Source: Branchiostoma lanceolatum
Taxonomy: Eukaryota; Chordata; Leptocardii; Amphioxiformes; Branchiostomatidae
Assembly (NCBI RefSeq): GCF_035083965.1
Contig: NC_089727.1
Coordinates: forward strand, 18,464,769 to 18,528,768
Reading direction: 5' to 3'
Length of the DNA stretch: 64,000 nt
Part shown: piece after piece, positions 37,601 through 52,600 of the stretch
Numbering within the stretch: position 1 is the first letter of the stretch
Layout: every line of letters begins with the position of its first letter
The notes under the pieces: generated by a model
Seen by the model: only the letters and a program-made list of their open reading frames with translations
Told to the model about the DNA's origin: nothing
The model's database searches: none
Position numbers and translations under genes: made by a program

Positions 37601-40600
37601 TTTAAATTTTAGCCTAAAAAAAATCATGAAAACAGAAGGCTGGGGTGACTTTCCTCTGAGATTCTGTTTTCCTGTTGATTTTCAAATCTATTTTTAAAAA
37701 AAAAATTCAGTTAACCAAGAAATTAATTTGGTGTGGCCTTACAAAACAAAAAATACTATTGGGCAGGACAAAAGCACCTACAAGTAGGTCACCTGTATAA
37801 AGTTACCTGTAGTCTCGTTGTCTTCCTTTGTTTTACGAATTTCAAAACAGAATGCTAATGCTGAGTCTACGATTCTCCCTGGTGTAACCCAAGCCACACC
37901 CACCTTTAAGAAGCGAGATCTCCATGTGTTGTCCCGGTGGGTCGACCCTCCACTCCTTGGACTGCCACGTGCCGTCCTTCCGACCCGACTTGTCCATTCG
38001 CTCGATCCTCTCCGCCAAGGAGTCGTCGTCTCGCGCCTTCACAGCTCGAGTAACCGGCTCTTCCTTAACTTCGTCTTCCAACCTACAGGGGGAAGAAACG
38101 ACATTGTAGTTCAAGGAGGAATTCAAGTTTTACAATAGACTGAGATTGAATCTACCCTCGTACACTTAGAAGCCAAACCCTTGATTGGTATTAAGGCCAT
38201 GTTGATTTGATTATATGGATGACATCAACACACACATAAATTTTCGTCCATTTCCAAAAAAAGAAGAAAAAAATTTGGCAGTACTGTAGATCATAAAAAG
38301 CAGCTTTAAAATGAGAAAATACATAAATTGCAAAGAAAAAAAACAGGATACTAATGTCATAAAATGCCAAAGTCAATTCAAGAAGTTTTGAAAGATCAAA
38401 AATGAAGAATCTATATTTCTGTATACCATACTCTGTGTTAAGTTTCCTTCATCATTCCTGACTACGTAGATTTCATAATGATGGCAACTTTTTTTTTTAC
38501 ATTCGCACGCTCGCATCAGTTTTTGGGTCCCCAGAGGATGTCATCCATATGATCAAATCAACATGGCCTAGTGCACATCTACATCAAATCTTTGAACATT
38601 ATTTTTGTTTGTTTTATTTTGGCAGTGACCTCTACACTGCAATATACATTGTAATCACATTTCAATGGTATCACTACTACAGAATTCTTTCAACCGCTTC
38701 AACCAACCGCTCGATCCTCTCCGCCAAGAACCCGTCGCTTTGTGTCTTCACCGCTCGAGTAACTGGCTCTTCCCTAACTTCATCTTCCAACCTACGAGGG
38801 GGATTGAGGAATTTAAGGCTTGTACTTCAGAGAATGTTCCATGTTTATATTTGACTGAGACCGAATTTGCCCTCCCACATTTCAGAGCCATGGTCTACCT
38901 CTAACGATTGGGATCAAAGCATCTCAAACATTTCAAACTAATATTAAAAAAGTCACGAAAAATTAAAAAATTAGTAGAAATTTTTACATTTAGTAGACAT
39001 GTGAAATTATAGATTTAGTGATCTTCAACTTGTCGTACCTGTTAAGCTGCTGAGAGAGTGCTGTCTGGTCCACCCGTACTTTCTCCTGACGGATGACGGG
39101 GGATTCTTCCACAGGAGGCGGCGGGCGCGGCGGAGGGGCGGGGCTGTCTGGCACCTCTTCAGGGAAACCATCCTGGAGAGGTCAAATGGGGTCAAGGTCA
39201 GAACATGAAAGGTTTGACAACAGGTCCACATTTACAGGAATTCTATCATGATAGCAATGATAATCTACTCGGAACATCAGAATACAGCACTCTACTTTTT
39301 ACAAACATGTATGCTACAATAACTTCCAATAGGAAATTAATAGTGGATTTCAAATGCATAAGAATGCAACCAACACAAGCCGACTGAATACAACCAAAAA
39401 GTAAAATCAGCAAAGACATGAAAAACTAACTTAAAACAATTTATTAAGTGAGGAACCAGTGAAATGGCCTATTGGGTTGAGTGCTCGCCTTGCATGTCGT
39501 CGAGTCATACTAAAGACTTTAAAAATGGCAGACTGCTTCCCTGCTTAGCATTTGGGAAAGAGTAACTTAAAGGCAGTTGAACACACTCCACTAGCAGTGG
39601 ACTACATGTAGCTCCCTGCAGTAGTGAATGTAGGAATTAGGAACAACGATGGGAGCTGCCATAGGCTAGATCTAGATCTGGTGCTGGCTAAATAATTCTA
39701 AATCTAATCTTAAAGTTTACTGGATGAAAACTTACATTAGCCTCCAACTCCTTAGCCAGGCTGGCAAAAGCTGCAATGGGCAAACAACAGAAATCAACAT
39801 CAACATTGGACAGTTCCAACAAGTTACAGGGTGACTGTAAACAAAATCACTTTGGGAGCCAAAATATCAGCAAGCCAATGCAGAATATCTCTCTCCAAAA
39901 GTGTCACGTTTATTTTATTATTATTTTATTCAAATTGCAACAGGCTATTGTCACGTTTGCTGAAGACAGACCGTTTTGTTCAGCACCCTCCCTACGGATG
40001 TAGAGCGAGATGATTCCTGTCTTTGCGGAGTCGCGAATGGCGGCCACGACGGTGTTGTGGTTGAACGGAGAAACGTCCTCCTCGTTGATGGCGAGAATCT
40101 CGTCCCCAACTTGCAGCTGACTCCTAGCTGCCGACCCTCCTATAGGAAAACGTACAGATATTACACACTGAAAATCTTTAAATGGTTTTATTCTCACCAT
40201 TTTCAAAGTGACGCCGCAAGTATTCGCAATTCGTTTCATTAAGTTGGTAAGTCACTGGATAACAACGTGGTCCCAAACATAAGGTATTTACATTGTACAC
40301 ACTGCATGAATTACCTAGTAGTATGCAAAAGTCATGTACATAGAGTAAACAATATTTGGAACAGTATCTGTTAGCAGCGCCACCTAGCTGTAGTACAAAG
40401 TTAAGAAACACTATTGCCCCGAGGAAGGTGACATTCGGTCATCTATATGTCTGTTTGTCGATGAATAAAACACTTGGTTGTGAAGAAAAAACACAAAACC
40501 TCCTTTCTCAAGTTCTATAATAATTGCGAAACTAAGTCCCTGCAAAAATAGCTGAATTGACAGTGGAATAAGTCGTTTTATGCGATATATCATATTGCAT

Positions 40601-43600
40601 AAAATGACTTACTGTAAATGAATTTAAGTTTGTGTGGTTTTTATTTCGTGCTAAGGTGAAAATGGAGTGTTTGCAGTGGTTTTAAGTTCGCGGCAATGCT
40701 ATAAATTAGTCACATACTGCTACAGGTACTGTATTGGACAAAATGTTTGCGGTGGCTTTACATGTAAGTGCGCAGTGAAACAGTCGCAGCGAAAACCGCA
40801 AACATAAAACCACCGCAAACATTTCTGCATTACAGTATCACACTTGGATATCTAAGAGCAATCTGCAAGTAACAAGACTCCTACAGTATCTGACTATTTC
40901 ATCCTTTAGACATTTAAAGAAGTAAAGATATTGAAACATTTCTAGGTTTATAACAATGGAACAAGTCATACCAGGTACAACTGAGCTGATGAGAACAGGA
41001 GCCTTGTCGTCCTTTCCTCCCGACACGGCGAAGCCAAAACCTTTCTCATCTGGCGACTTGGACAGGTTAAGGTTAGTCACCATGTACCCTTCCTGTAAAA
41101 CACATTAAAAATCACTCTCCAACAAAAGCAAAACATATCATAACTGTTAGCAGGATGAGATGGTAAGTGACTGCAGTTCCCATACATGTTGCTAGGTGGC
41201 ATTGTGGCACAGTTAGTGGAGCATACCATTCCTGTAAAACACATGGGACATTACTCTCCAACAAAAGCTAAACATATACCATAACTGTTAGCAGAGTGCG
41301 ATGGTAAGTATGCAGTTCCCATACATATTGCTAGGTGGCGTTGTGACACAGTTAGTAGAATACACCTGTAAAATAAGTCATATTATAGTAGATGCAAAAT
41401 TAAGGAGGGGCAACAGAATCCAGTTTTTAGAAATTTGAAACCTACTTTGAACTTCTTGGTACACATTTTGGTACATCAGGGGCATATCAGAAAGGCTGGG
41501 ACCAAAAATACAGTTTATTTAAAGATTTCAGATCTACAAGGCCCAAAACTGAATTCTGTTGTCCCCTTTAGGTTAGATCTGTAGCCTGATTCCCCATGGT
41601 TAGTACCGCACCTTAAACTCCCACCGCACCGGCCGATTGGCTACCTCTTCCATTTTCTGTTTGGCTGTCATCCTGGAAAGTGGTGACTGGGATGCCCTGA
41701 TTGGCTGAGCAGGGGAACTGTCTCTGGCCCTGATTGGCTGAGCAGCAGGACTGTGTCTGGCCCTGATTGGCTGAGCAGGGGGACTGTCTCTGGCCCTGAT
41801 TGGCTGAGCAGGGGGACTGTCCCTAGCCCAGATTGGCTGAGAGGGTTCGAATTTCCGGGGGACTCGAGGAGGTTCCTTTTCCTTGGGTTCCTCCTGCTCC
41901 ATTCTCTGCCACATGGACCTGATGTTACTAACTGTCTCAGAATTCTCCTTATTTTCCTCGGGTAAGTCTCTTGATGGTTTGGGTTGCGGCGGCCGTTGCC
42001 GAGACGGTTCAGGCCGTTGCCACGACTGGTCCGAACGTTGCCGCGAGGGTTCGGGTCGCTGCCACGGCTGTGCGGCGGGTTGTTGCCGTGATGGTTCCGG
42101 TCGTTGCCATGACGGTTTGGCGGGTGACGCCTTCGGGATGCCGTCTTCTCGTGGGGGAGCGAAAGGGCCCTGAGGAACATCAAATTAAAAGACATTTAGA
42201 ACCACAAGAAATGTGACACAGTCTCTTGTTATCAATATAGATAAACAGCAACAATGTAAGGAACTAGAAGTACAGTTCTAAGTTTTTGGTGCTTCTAGAA
42301 CTACATGTATCACAGAGTGGAACTTCTTGCCATGAAGTAGTAGCAACCTCACCAGATAGCTTTAAACAATGTTTACAGCTAGATATTATGCAAAGGTTAG
42401 ATGTGACAGGTCGTTCAGTGTAATTATAATACAACCAGCTGCTGCCGTGACGCGTGCCTGCGAAGCTGGTGTGTTATGCCGAAGGGCGGTCATAACGGCT
42501 ATATAGAAGCATTTTTATGATGAATTGTAACAGTTACTATCATAATGTAGATTTTTAAAAAAGGTTGAAAATCAATGTGAAAAAATAGACTTGTCACCAT
42601 CACCGTTGTCCAGAATGTTGAAACTAAACCTTGAATCTCCCCAGAGTTACTAAACGGTACTTATTTCCTACCCTTTTGATGCTATCCTGTCTTGGGGGAG
42701 GGGGTGGTACATTTTGTATCTGTGAAACATGGTCATCAGAAAGAAGTTTATATCAAGTCACTCCTCTTTACTGCAACAAACCACACAGCCTGTGCACTAT
42801 TGAGAAAATAGTTCTTGTACATGTTATGTTACTGTATCCTTCCACCTGCACAGAAACAACGCACCAATCTTACAAACAAAACAAAAGCTTGTTCTTACCC
42901 GTTTATTACTTGGTACGTTCCTACTGTGCTGTTCGTCATCGCTCCACGGATCCTCTCTGCGGAGGCTACGGGGCTGTGGCTGCGGGCGCCACGACCTCGC
43001 CGGCGGTTCGCTGTCGTCGCCGTTAAAGACGTTGTCGTCGCTTTCCGCCCTATCTCGCTCGTCCAGAGCTGCCGCGTACTCATCCGACAATTCCTTCTCA
43101 CGCTTTTTTCTGGAAGGAAAATGAATAAATAAGCTACGTAAATTCATCTATTTTGTGGGAATTTGAGTTAGCAGTAATTATATAAGGGGAAAGAATGTTT
43201 TTGCAGTGTAGCAATTGAAACAATTCTACAGTATAAAACCACTGCAAACATTTTGAGACTTACAGTAATGGGTCATTATGTTGAAGAGAAAATTAAATGT
43301 CATCATAACCTGTAGGGTCTACACTGAATCAAACAATAACATTAACTCTTACCTGAGCAGTTCAATTGCAACGTCTCCAATATCAGGGCCTCCTCTGCAA
43401 GCAGAATTCAACAAAGGTCAGTCATATATAAACAAAAACAAGAACAACAACACACCATGTCAAAGATTTAACAAGAACAATGTGTGTCCCACAACTTTCA
43501 GATGTCTTGTTACCGAAAAGGCTGTCTGAGATCCTTGTCGGTGGTTGATTCTGTCACACACAAGTTCTTCCAAAATTCTACGACATCTAAATTCTAAATG

Positions 43601-46600
43601 CGGCTGCACCATTACATTCTACGCTTACTTTTCGTCCACGATTTCCTGGAAAGTTTTGCTCTTGCGTTTCACAGGGGGGTCCAGCTCTGACTCCTTGTCC
43701 TTCTCCCACTCTTCCTTCTTGGCCCAGAGGTCGGCAGATGACTTGCTCTTCCTCCGCAACTTCCAGGTGTCCAAGGTCTGAGTGGTAACAAACAAACAAA
43801 CAAACAAAATTACACTGGACTGATAAACAAAAACAGCTTTTATGTCCTCCTGAAATCCACTCAGAGTCCGTGGTTTATGAGGTGGCTATAGGTCACTAGC
43901 CATATCATGTTATGTCACTGTAAAGCCCCTGTCACAAATAAGAAATTCAGCTCGGCCGACGTGTTGGCTAGCTTCAAATGTGCATTTTCGGCCGAAGTAC
44001 GGCCGACGTCCTGTCAATTACGCGGGCTTCAGGCGATTTTTAGAAATCAAAGTTGATCCAAATATTGGCCTTTTACCGAGTTAGTCGTTTCTGACTTCGT
44101 CCACGTCCAAGAGATGGTACCATCTCATAGGCGATTTTTAGTTTTCAGTGTTCCACAGACGTCACCCGAGATTTTCATTGGAAAATACGGTCGGCACTCG
44201 GACGATTTTGAAATTCGGCGAGCGTCGGGCGATCTACAAATTCAGCCGACACTCGCATGAATTGTGACAGCGGCTTAAGCACCAAGGGAAAATTGTTGTT
44301 AATGTTGTGATACAGCGAACCCCTATTATGATAAGAACTGAATCGTAATGTTCCTTTTTTAAAAGTCTATTTGATTCTTCTTGTTGCATGCTAACAGTGA
44401 TCAGCATCAGATGAGCTTTGGTTGGAGAAGTTGACTTGGAAATTTGGTAGCACAATTATTTAAACTACAACGTTACAGTTACACTAACAGTTACAGCATT
44501 CTATTCGTGAAAGTTATGGAAATCATTTTATACACTTTTGGATTATATATAATATTAAGTTCACGCCGCCGCATACATTTTCTTCCCCTAGAAATAGTTA
44601 AAAATGTTACACCTACCGATCGCCAGAGATCAGAGTCTTCGCTGAGCTTTGTTTTCTCTTTCTTGTAGTCGTCATACGAAAGTGACTTGTCCTCTTCTTC
44701 TTCCTCCGCATTTCCGGTCGAGGACTTCCGACGGCCCTGAACAAACAACAAACAAACAAACAAACAAAAACAATCATTTGCGATATGAAATCAAATTTGT
44801 CAATTGTAGACAAGCGATGTTGAAATTGAAAAATGTCGCAAAAAGACGAAAGGGAGGAAATAATTGGAATCAGTACGTTGCCCATACGAGCCTCATCCAC
44901 TGTGTTCTGCTGCTGCAGAATATTGGGGACCATGAAATGTCAATCAAAATGATATGAATCATACATTAACATAATGCTACAGGCACAGATGATGTTTTAC
45001 ACTAAAGCATCTTTAGTCCTTGTCATACATTTGGGGCCTTCCAACGACCTTGCTCCTGGCCACTTCCCAACCAAGGTCCTCACTGGGTCGGAGCAGGGCA
45101 TTTACAGCTTTCAATTTTTTCCGTCACACTCATTGTTTGGGAGCCCATGCCGATAGTTCTTTTGCTTAATCAATTACATTTGTCATGAAGTTCAGATTTT
45201 GTTGGCTGAAGGAGTGAAATTTTTTCCGTCTCCACAAGCAAATTTCCGTCTTGGGACGGAGGGACGGGTCCTGAAGACAGCACTGGTTGGGAGTTGCCTG
45301 AAATCGCATCCAAGCAGAAGGTGACTTTTTCATCTTTGAATTTTCAAAATCTATAGTTGGCTGCCACTGACTAGGCAACCTTGCCAACCGACTGCCAACC
45401 ACAGATGACCTTGCTCACGACTCATATGCAACCGTTGTCTGGAGAAGATCGCGAGGCCACGGTTGGCTATGTGTGACAAGGGCTTTTTTAATTTCCTTTA
45501 CATTCTGCAAAATTATATACAAACACCCCTATCCTCACCATTGGGTACGTCTTATTCAACTCAGGGTTGCTTTTGCTCAGGAAGCCCCCCTTTGGCGGGA
45601 GGAACATGTGGCTCTCGCTGATTCTCTTCTTCAGGGGGCGTGGCAGATATCCCGCCTGACGACGACTCATCATGTCGTCCGCCATCCTTGCTCGTGGGTC
45701 CTGCTGGTCGTCCGAGTCTAAACTGCCGCTGAGTTGTCCGCGATCCACCGACGAACTGGAATCCTGGCTGATGGTACTGTCTATGGAGTCCTGCAGGGAG
45801 GAAACTTCTGTGTGAGACCATGGCTGAGACAATCATGCAAGTCAATGCAACTTCTGCGTGAGACCAGATCAATAGAATCTAGACTGTAACTATATATAAT
45901 AAACTTTTGTTTGAGACCAACTTAGGAAAACTGGGGTCATTACTGACAACTTCAGTGGGAGACCTACATTGTAAACCAACTACGACAAGCATATTTACCA
46001 GTAAAATGGAATCAAGGTCAACAAAAACAAAACTTCATTCTTGGCAATGCTTATTACTATTCTGTGATGGTAAAACTTTTATCTATGACTTTATAGCTAC
46101 ATCTTGTCTACTAGTAGTTTTCCTGATCGTGAGTTTCCAAATTGTGACCTTGAGCCAGAAATCTGCAGAAATCTGCAGAAATCTGTGACCTTGAGCCAGA
46201 AATCTGGGACTTGAGCCAGAAATCATAAGGATTTTGTATTTCTGGCTCAAGGTCCCAGATTTCTGGCTCAAGTCCCAGATTTCTGGCTCAAGTCCCAGAT
46301 TTCTGCAGATTTCTGGCTCAAGGTCACAGAAATCTGCAGATTTCTGTAGATTTGGGCTAATCCCCAGGGGGTCATTGATGGCGGTTACGTATTTCTTATA
46401 TCATTTTTATGTATAGATTACAATATTAACCCAAGTAGATGTAAGGTTGCTGAGATATGGGAGGTCAGTCCGGAATTAAACTGGAAGTCCGGAATTAAAC
46501 TGGAGGGTGTTAAATGTTTTCACTTTTACTGGTGGAATGTAATTTTACCTGTGGTCGATGTTTGTAGCTGTAGACATTCTCATTAGTGTTGCTGGAAGGG

Positions 46601-49600
46601 GGGCCGCCGTATATGTCCTGTAATGAAAGAAAACATCTTTCAAACACTGAAAACAACAAGAAATCAAAGGTTTGTGATTTTCCCTTTCAATCAATCCCAG
46701 CCATAAATTAAGTGTCATTTGTTGGGGATAGCTGATCAACCGTCATTGGACCATACCACAATACTTCCAGGAAGGGAGTGTCTTCCTGTAATGCTTCAGT
46801 ACCTGAAAATAATGCTAGGGGGACAAAAGTTGCCATGTTTCTTCAGGACATTGATACAACAAGTAATAGCCACATCTTACAAATCCATCAACAAGCTCTT
46901 GAGTAACTGTTATAGGTGCAAACAAACACAACCAAACAACATGAACACAACCAAAAACAGTACCGGAAATGAAACTCCTTCCCGAAAGGTAACAACTTAA
47001 CAGCCCTAGACTTCACAAAATGGGATTCTTAAAACAAAGTTTCTGATTGAAAAGGAACAATTGTCTGGAACATTTTGGCAACAGTTAGTTGTCAATAGCG
47101 ATGATATATGCGCTAAGGTTCAGTAGAACACAACAAACGATTTAAGAAACATTTCAAGACTTAGTCTATAGAGCCATAAATTTGGGGGTGAAAATTCCCT
47201 TTAGGTTACCGCGTGGGTAAACTCTTTTGTCCCCTTTATCACCGACAATCGTCCCAGCTGCACTGTTGACCTTGTCGTCATGGACGAATGACCCCTGTGT
47301 GCTAACGGGGTAATAAAGCAACGACGCCTCTCTTATCATCTATTGGCTAAAATGTAACAACGCGGTTCTAGCTGTACGGCAAACATTTTACAACTATAGG
47401 CCACACTAGGTACAGCATACGAGGGGTGATCAATAAGTCCTCGGCCTCACCCAGAAATAAGGTGCATAACTCAAATTTCGGGGCATAATTATGTAGTATG
47501 ACATCTTTTATCAATATACACCAAATCATCAAATCATTACAGATGACACTCAGTAACATTAGGTGAGGTAGAAGGATAAAAACATGGACAATTGAGCTGT
47601 GACTTGAGGTGTGCTGGCCGACTTGCTCTGCTGAAAGTCAGATACCCGCTTCTTTTCAGTTGAAATAAGAAGGGAATCTTTATCAAACATTTTGACAATG
47701 TCTTTGCAGATTTTATGTCGATTCATGGCATGAAGAACTCCACCCACACAGCTCTGACCACAGTTTTCCCTTGTTTTTCTCGTCACTTACCTGATAGTTT
47801 TCAAATGGACGTTGACTAAAAAGGAGGGCCACAATGACTTGAAGTTTGGTGGATATTGCTAAGAGATGTCACACTACGTAATTATGCACCGAAATTTGAG
47901 TTGTGGACCTTATTTCTAGGTGAGGCCGAGGACTTATTGATCACCCCTCGTATAGGCCACACTAGGTACAGCATAATATTGTATTGACCAAAAGGTGACT
48001 AAAAAAGTTACGCCAAATACCGGCACAAACAAACAAATAAACAATAAACAAACACTTGTGCAGTGCAATTTACTAATAAAACCAGGTGGAATGAACACCT
48101 GAATAATCAGATGCCTTTTAACTTTCGTCAGCCGGGTGTATATAGAAGATGGCGGTGTTTATTCAGTAATGGGGTCAAGAGGGCGGTACAGGGCTCAATC
48201 ACAATTGTCATAAACCAGGGAGAAAGAAAATCCTGTGGTACTGTAAATTGGTTTATTTTTGCTGGGATTGGATTTCGCGATGTGGTGGAAAGTGGGTTTT
48301 AAGGTCGCGGTCAAAACAATACTGAACTACAAAAACATGTATTCATAATGCCATGATTCTGTGGGGGAGAGGCATCGCAAAAACTGGCACAAATATTTCG
48401 AGATTTACGGTAACACACATTTAAACAGGGCCACTATAATACTCCTTTTGAATTCCTGGTTAATTTCTTGTAATTTGTAAAGAAACACCCATTATAGTTA
48501 CTGCATAGGTCTGGCTCAGCTTTTACAAGGTACTGTAAATCGCGAAATATTTGCGGTGGTTTTATGTTTGCAGTTTTTGCTATGACCTCTTTCACTGGGA
48601 ACCCCTATCACTTTGACACCATGAATTATGTTTTGTCTTGCAATGCATTTAACTGCGACCTGGCCTTAAAGCCAATGCAGTGACCTTTATACAGCAGGCC
48701 AATGCAGCAAAAGTCACTGCAAACTTCAAACAACTTACATTTAATATTTCTGCAATCTGAACGTACATGTAACATGCGTACATACTGACTAGAAATGGCA
48801 TAAACTTATTACTTGTAGAAAGTTTGGGACCCTGACAAAGGTTTTAAATTAAAGGTTCTAACAACATTTGTAAGTTGTAGACAACACGAAAATAAAGCAC
48901 TCAAACACAACGTTCCAACTCTTAAAATTGAAATTTCTCTAGAATTCCTCAACCTACCACCCCTACACACCCTCCCCAATCTTTCAGAACATCTGCCTCA
49001 CCAAGGCCAGGTTAGGTTAGGTTTAGGTCAGGTCTCAGGGTACAGTTCTATTATTAACAAAGAATGCTTTCCCTGGGAATGTCACGACCTTCAGTGTACA
49101 CACAATAGAGCATTATAATTACCTCCCATAGACCTAGACATGTTGTGCGGCAAGAAAGTCATGTTCTCACCCCCACTGACTTCTTGGTATTTCAGTGTCT
49201 GTATGTTCACTTAAAGTTGTCAGCTAAAAATGTAAGAATGGTCAAAACATGACTGTTAGTGTTAGATATCTAATTTTCTTTCTTGACCTCAGCAAGCTAT
49301 AGGCTGTCAGATATGAGGAGGAACAAGCAGATAGGACACTTAAGCTTGCCAGATGTTTTGTCTTTAACATTTTAAAAACAATTTTCATTGAATTCGAAAA
49401 TTACCCAATATAACATGTTCCAAGCAAATCTGAGTACTTATGATATTTAATAAATGTAAAGCAGTCATCCCCAACTGAATGCATGATGCTTTTTCAAGTA
49501 CAGCTTATAGCTAGTGTAGCTTTTCAAAATGTTGATTAGTGACTGTGCAATGTAGCTTTGCTATGGTTCATGTTTTCAGCCAAGCACAATTTTTGTATAC

Positions 49601-52600
49601 AGGGTTATGATCACCATGATTACTATCGTCAATAAGTGTGTTGGGTTCTTACGTGCAGAGGTTTGACACTTGAAACTAACACCTAAAAAAGCTCCCTCAT
49701 ACACAAGGCCACTGGCTTTATGTCACCATCCAAAATGATAAATGCAGTCCCTTACAACATGTCCATGAAGAACTACACACTATTATAAAATCTCTAACAG
49801 TTTGGGGTGTGTCCTTTTTTAGTTTTTATGTTACTCAGTCTGGACAGAAAATGAACAAACGCACGATTCTAAAACTTACCCTGTGAAAAACGTTGATATA
49901 CTGTGTATGTGAAATCTTCTGAGACGATTCCACAAAGAAATATAGTCACAGAGAGTGCTATAACACAAGTCTGAACAGAAACTGCTTAGTAGACAAACGT
50001 ACGATTCTAAAACTTACCTTGTGAAAAACGTTGAGATACTGTGTATGTAAAAACTGCCAGGACAATTCCACAAAGAAATATAGTCCCAGAGAGTGCTATA
50101 ACACAAGTCTGAACAGAAACTAAACAAACGCACGATTCTAAAACTTACCTAGGCTTGTGAAAATCGTTGGTATACAGTACCATGTATGTGAAATCTTCTG
50201 AGACAATTCCTCAAAGAAATATAGTCACAGAGAGGGTTATAACTTATAACACACTATACCTGATGTAAAAGACTGGGGTGTGTCCTTCTTACGGACTTAG
50301 TCAGCGCAGAAACTAAACAAACATGATTCTCGCCACAGCCAACCTGGAATGTCCTCATCACATCCAGGTGAAACATAAACATCACACACAGGTAAGACAA
50401 CAACAAGTGTCTATACGTACCAGCGGTACACAAACGCAAGGTAGCAGAGGGTAGAAGTTACTCATTACACAAGAAACTGGATAAAATTTAGAAATAGTCA
50501 GTCACTGCATCCACTGTCTTTTACTGTCAGTTACTGCATGGTGCCTAATTTGTCAGTGACTTCATGACTGGTAGATATACAGTCAAATCTGTTTATTAAG
50601 TGAACTGAACACTTCTACATAAGGACCACCTGCCCAATGTGAACTTTTTTAAGTCTTAGATAATTTTCCCCATTGACACAAGCATGATAAAAATCCTGTC
50701 TATAGTGACCACCTGTCCACATAGACAATAATCTTTAGTCCCCTCAAGGCCACACCAATTTAATTTCTTGGTCAACGGATTTTTATTTTTAATTTTAGCA
50801 ACAACAAAAATCATGAAAATAGAAGGCTGGGGTCAAAACTTGCACCTGCCTCTGAGTTCTGTTTTCCTGTTGATTTTCCAATCTAGCATTTTTTTCTAAA
50901 TTCCGTTAACCAAGAAATTAAATTGGTGTGGCCTAAATCTGCAGTTTTGACTGACATGTATATGGCCGGAGGAGCAGAGATCTAAAGCATCTTATAAGTT
51001 TACATTAACTAGCTGCTCAAATCAGCTGCTGACAGCAACAAATGCATACTATCAGATAGTCACAGTCACCGAACCTGTGATGTTTCTGTTGACCCCACCC
51101 CCACCCACTGACATTTTTTACAACCTACATCAAACAGGAAGACAAAACCACAAACTACAGGACCCTCCACACACACAAAACTACTGCGTCTAATGAACCC
51201 ATAACACTGCACCATTTTATTAGCTAGTAAAACCAGATGTCAGCTAGTTGACAGATTTCTAAGGGGACTTTGAGTACGATACGTAAAAACCTATTGACAT
51301 TTCACCCTTAGATTTACCGTACCACTTTTCAACAAACGTGTTGGGCCACCATAGACAGTGGTATAATTCTAGAACAAATCTTGCTCATGTTCTTTAAGGA
51401 TTCCTTTTCTTCCTGACACACTTGAAGACACCTACTTTATCCTACAGGTAAATACATGACTCAGTATAAAGATGGTGTTCAGTAACAAAAACAAACATAC
51501 TAGATAGAAGGAAAATTTTACTGTCACGACAAAAGTTCAAATTTCTAATAAAGCTTTCGTAAGATCAATTATCAACATTTATATTAAAAAAATACAAACA
51601 TTATACAAGACCAAATTTTAAATAATGTAAAATATTATGTATGATAGAAACTAGTTGACATTAATATGAAATCTATAGCATTGACCAAGCATAGTTTTTA
51701 GGGATGGAAAAACTGGATGCATAAAATTTTGTACTTTTATTTGTACACCCAAAATAGGAGCTATGCACCTAATTTGGGACTGTGGGTGCACCAGTGCACC
51801 TAGATTTGTGTAAGGTTACAGATAAACTAAGTCTTTAAGGTACTATGATTCTACACATAGTCTAGTACACAGTATGTTCTTGATAATTTTTGTGTCAGAA
51901 GAAATAGTAAAATCTTTAATTTGTTGCATTACCTGTCAAAATTACATTAGCTACTAGTATAGAATTTGGGTTCGAAATTTTATGTTCGCTTGTTTTGCTT
52001 TCTTTTACTTTTTGTTGAGCACCCAACATTTTTCCTGTGCACCTAAATTCTTACATAAGGTGCTACCAACTTTGCAAAATTACTATTCCACAATAATGGC
52101 TTTTTTTGCCTTTTTTTGTGTCAGCACTTTTGCATAATAGTCATGTCAGACAACCCCCCCCCCCTCCCCCACAGACAACAGTGCATTGTTCCAGTATGAC
52201 ACAAGTTCACCCCAGTTCCGTGGACCTAAAATTCGGACTGTTTAGAAAATCACCCCAGGCAGATCTGAACGCCTTTTACCAGTAAATTCGGCAGAACCGT
52301 CCTGACCTAGATACCGGGAACTCAAACATACAGTCACCGCGTTTGTCACAAACATTCGCGTTCAAAACAAACAACGCTACTCCAAACATTCCAACAGATA
52401 GTCCCCACAAACTTATTAGTAACTCCAACCAACCAGGTGTCTTAGCAAACATTCCAATGTGACCTTACCGTAGTCCGAAACACTTCAAGGTCAAACGTAC
52501 GCCGAAGCGTAAAGTTGAATCATGTTCAAGTTTTTTTGTTTTCGGACATGTCCGGATGAAAATTCACCTCCCTAATGAGGAAAGTTAGTCGAACAAAAGT

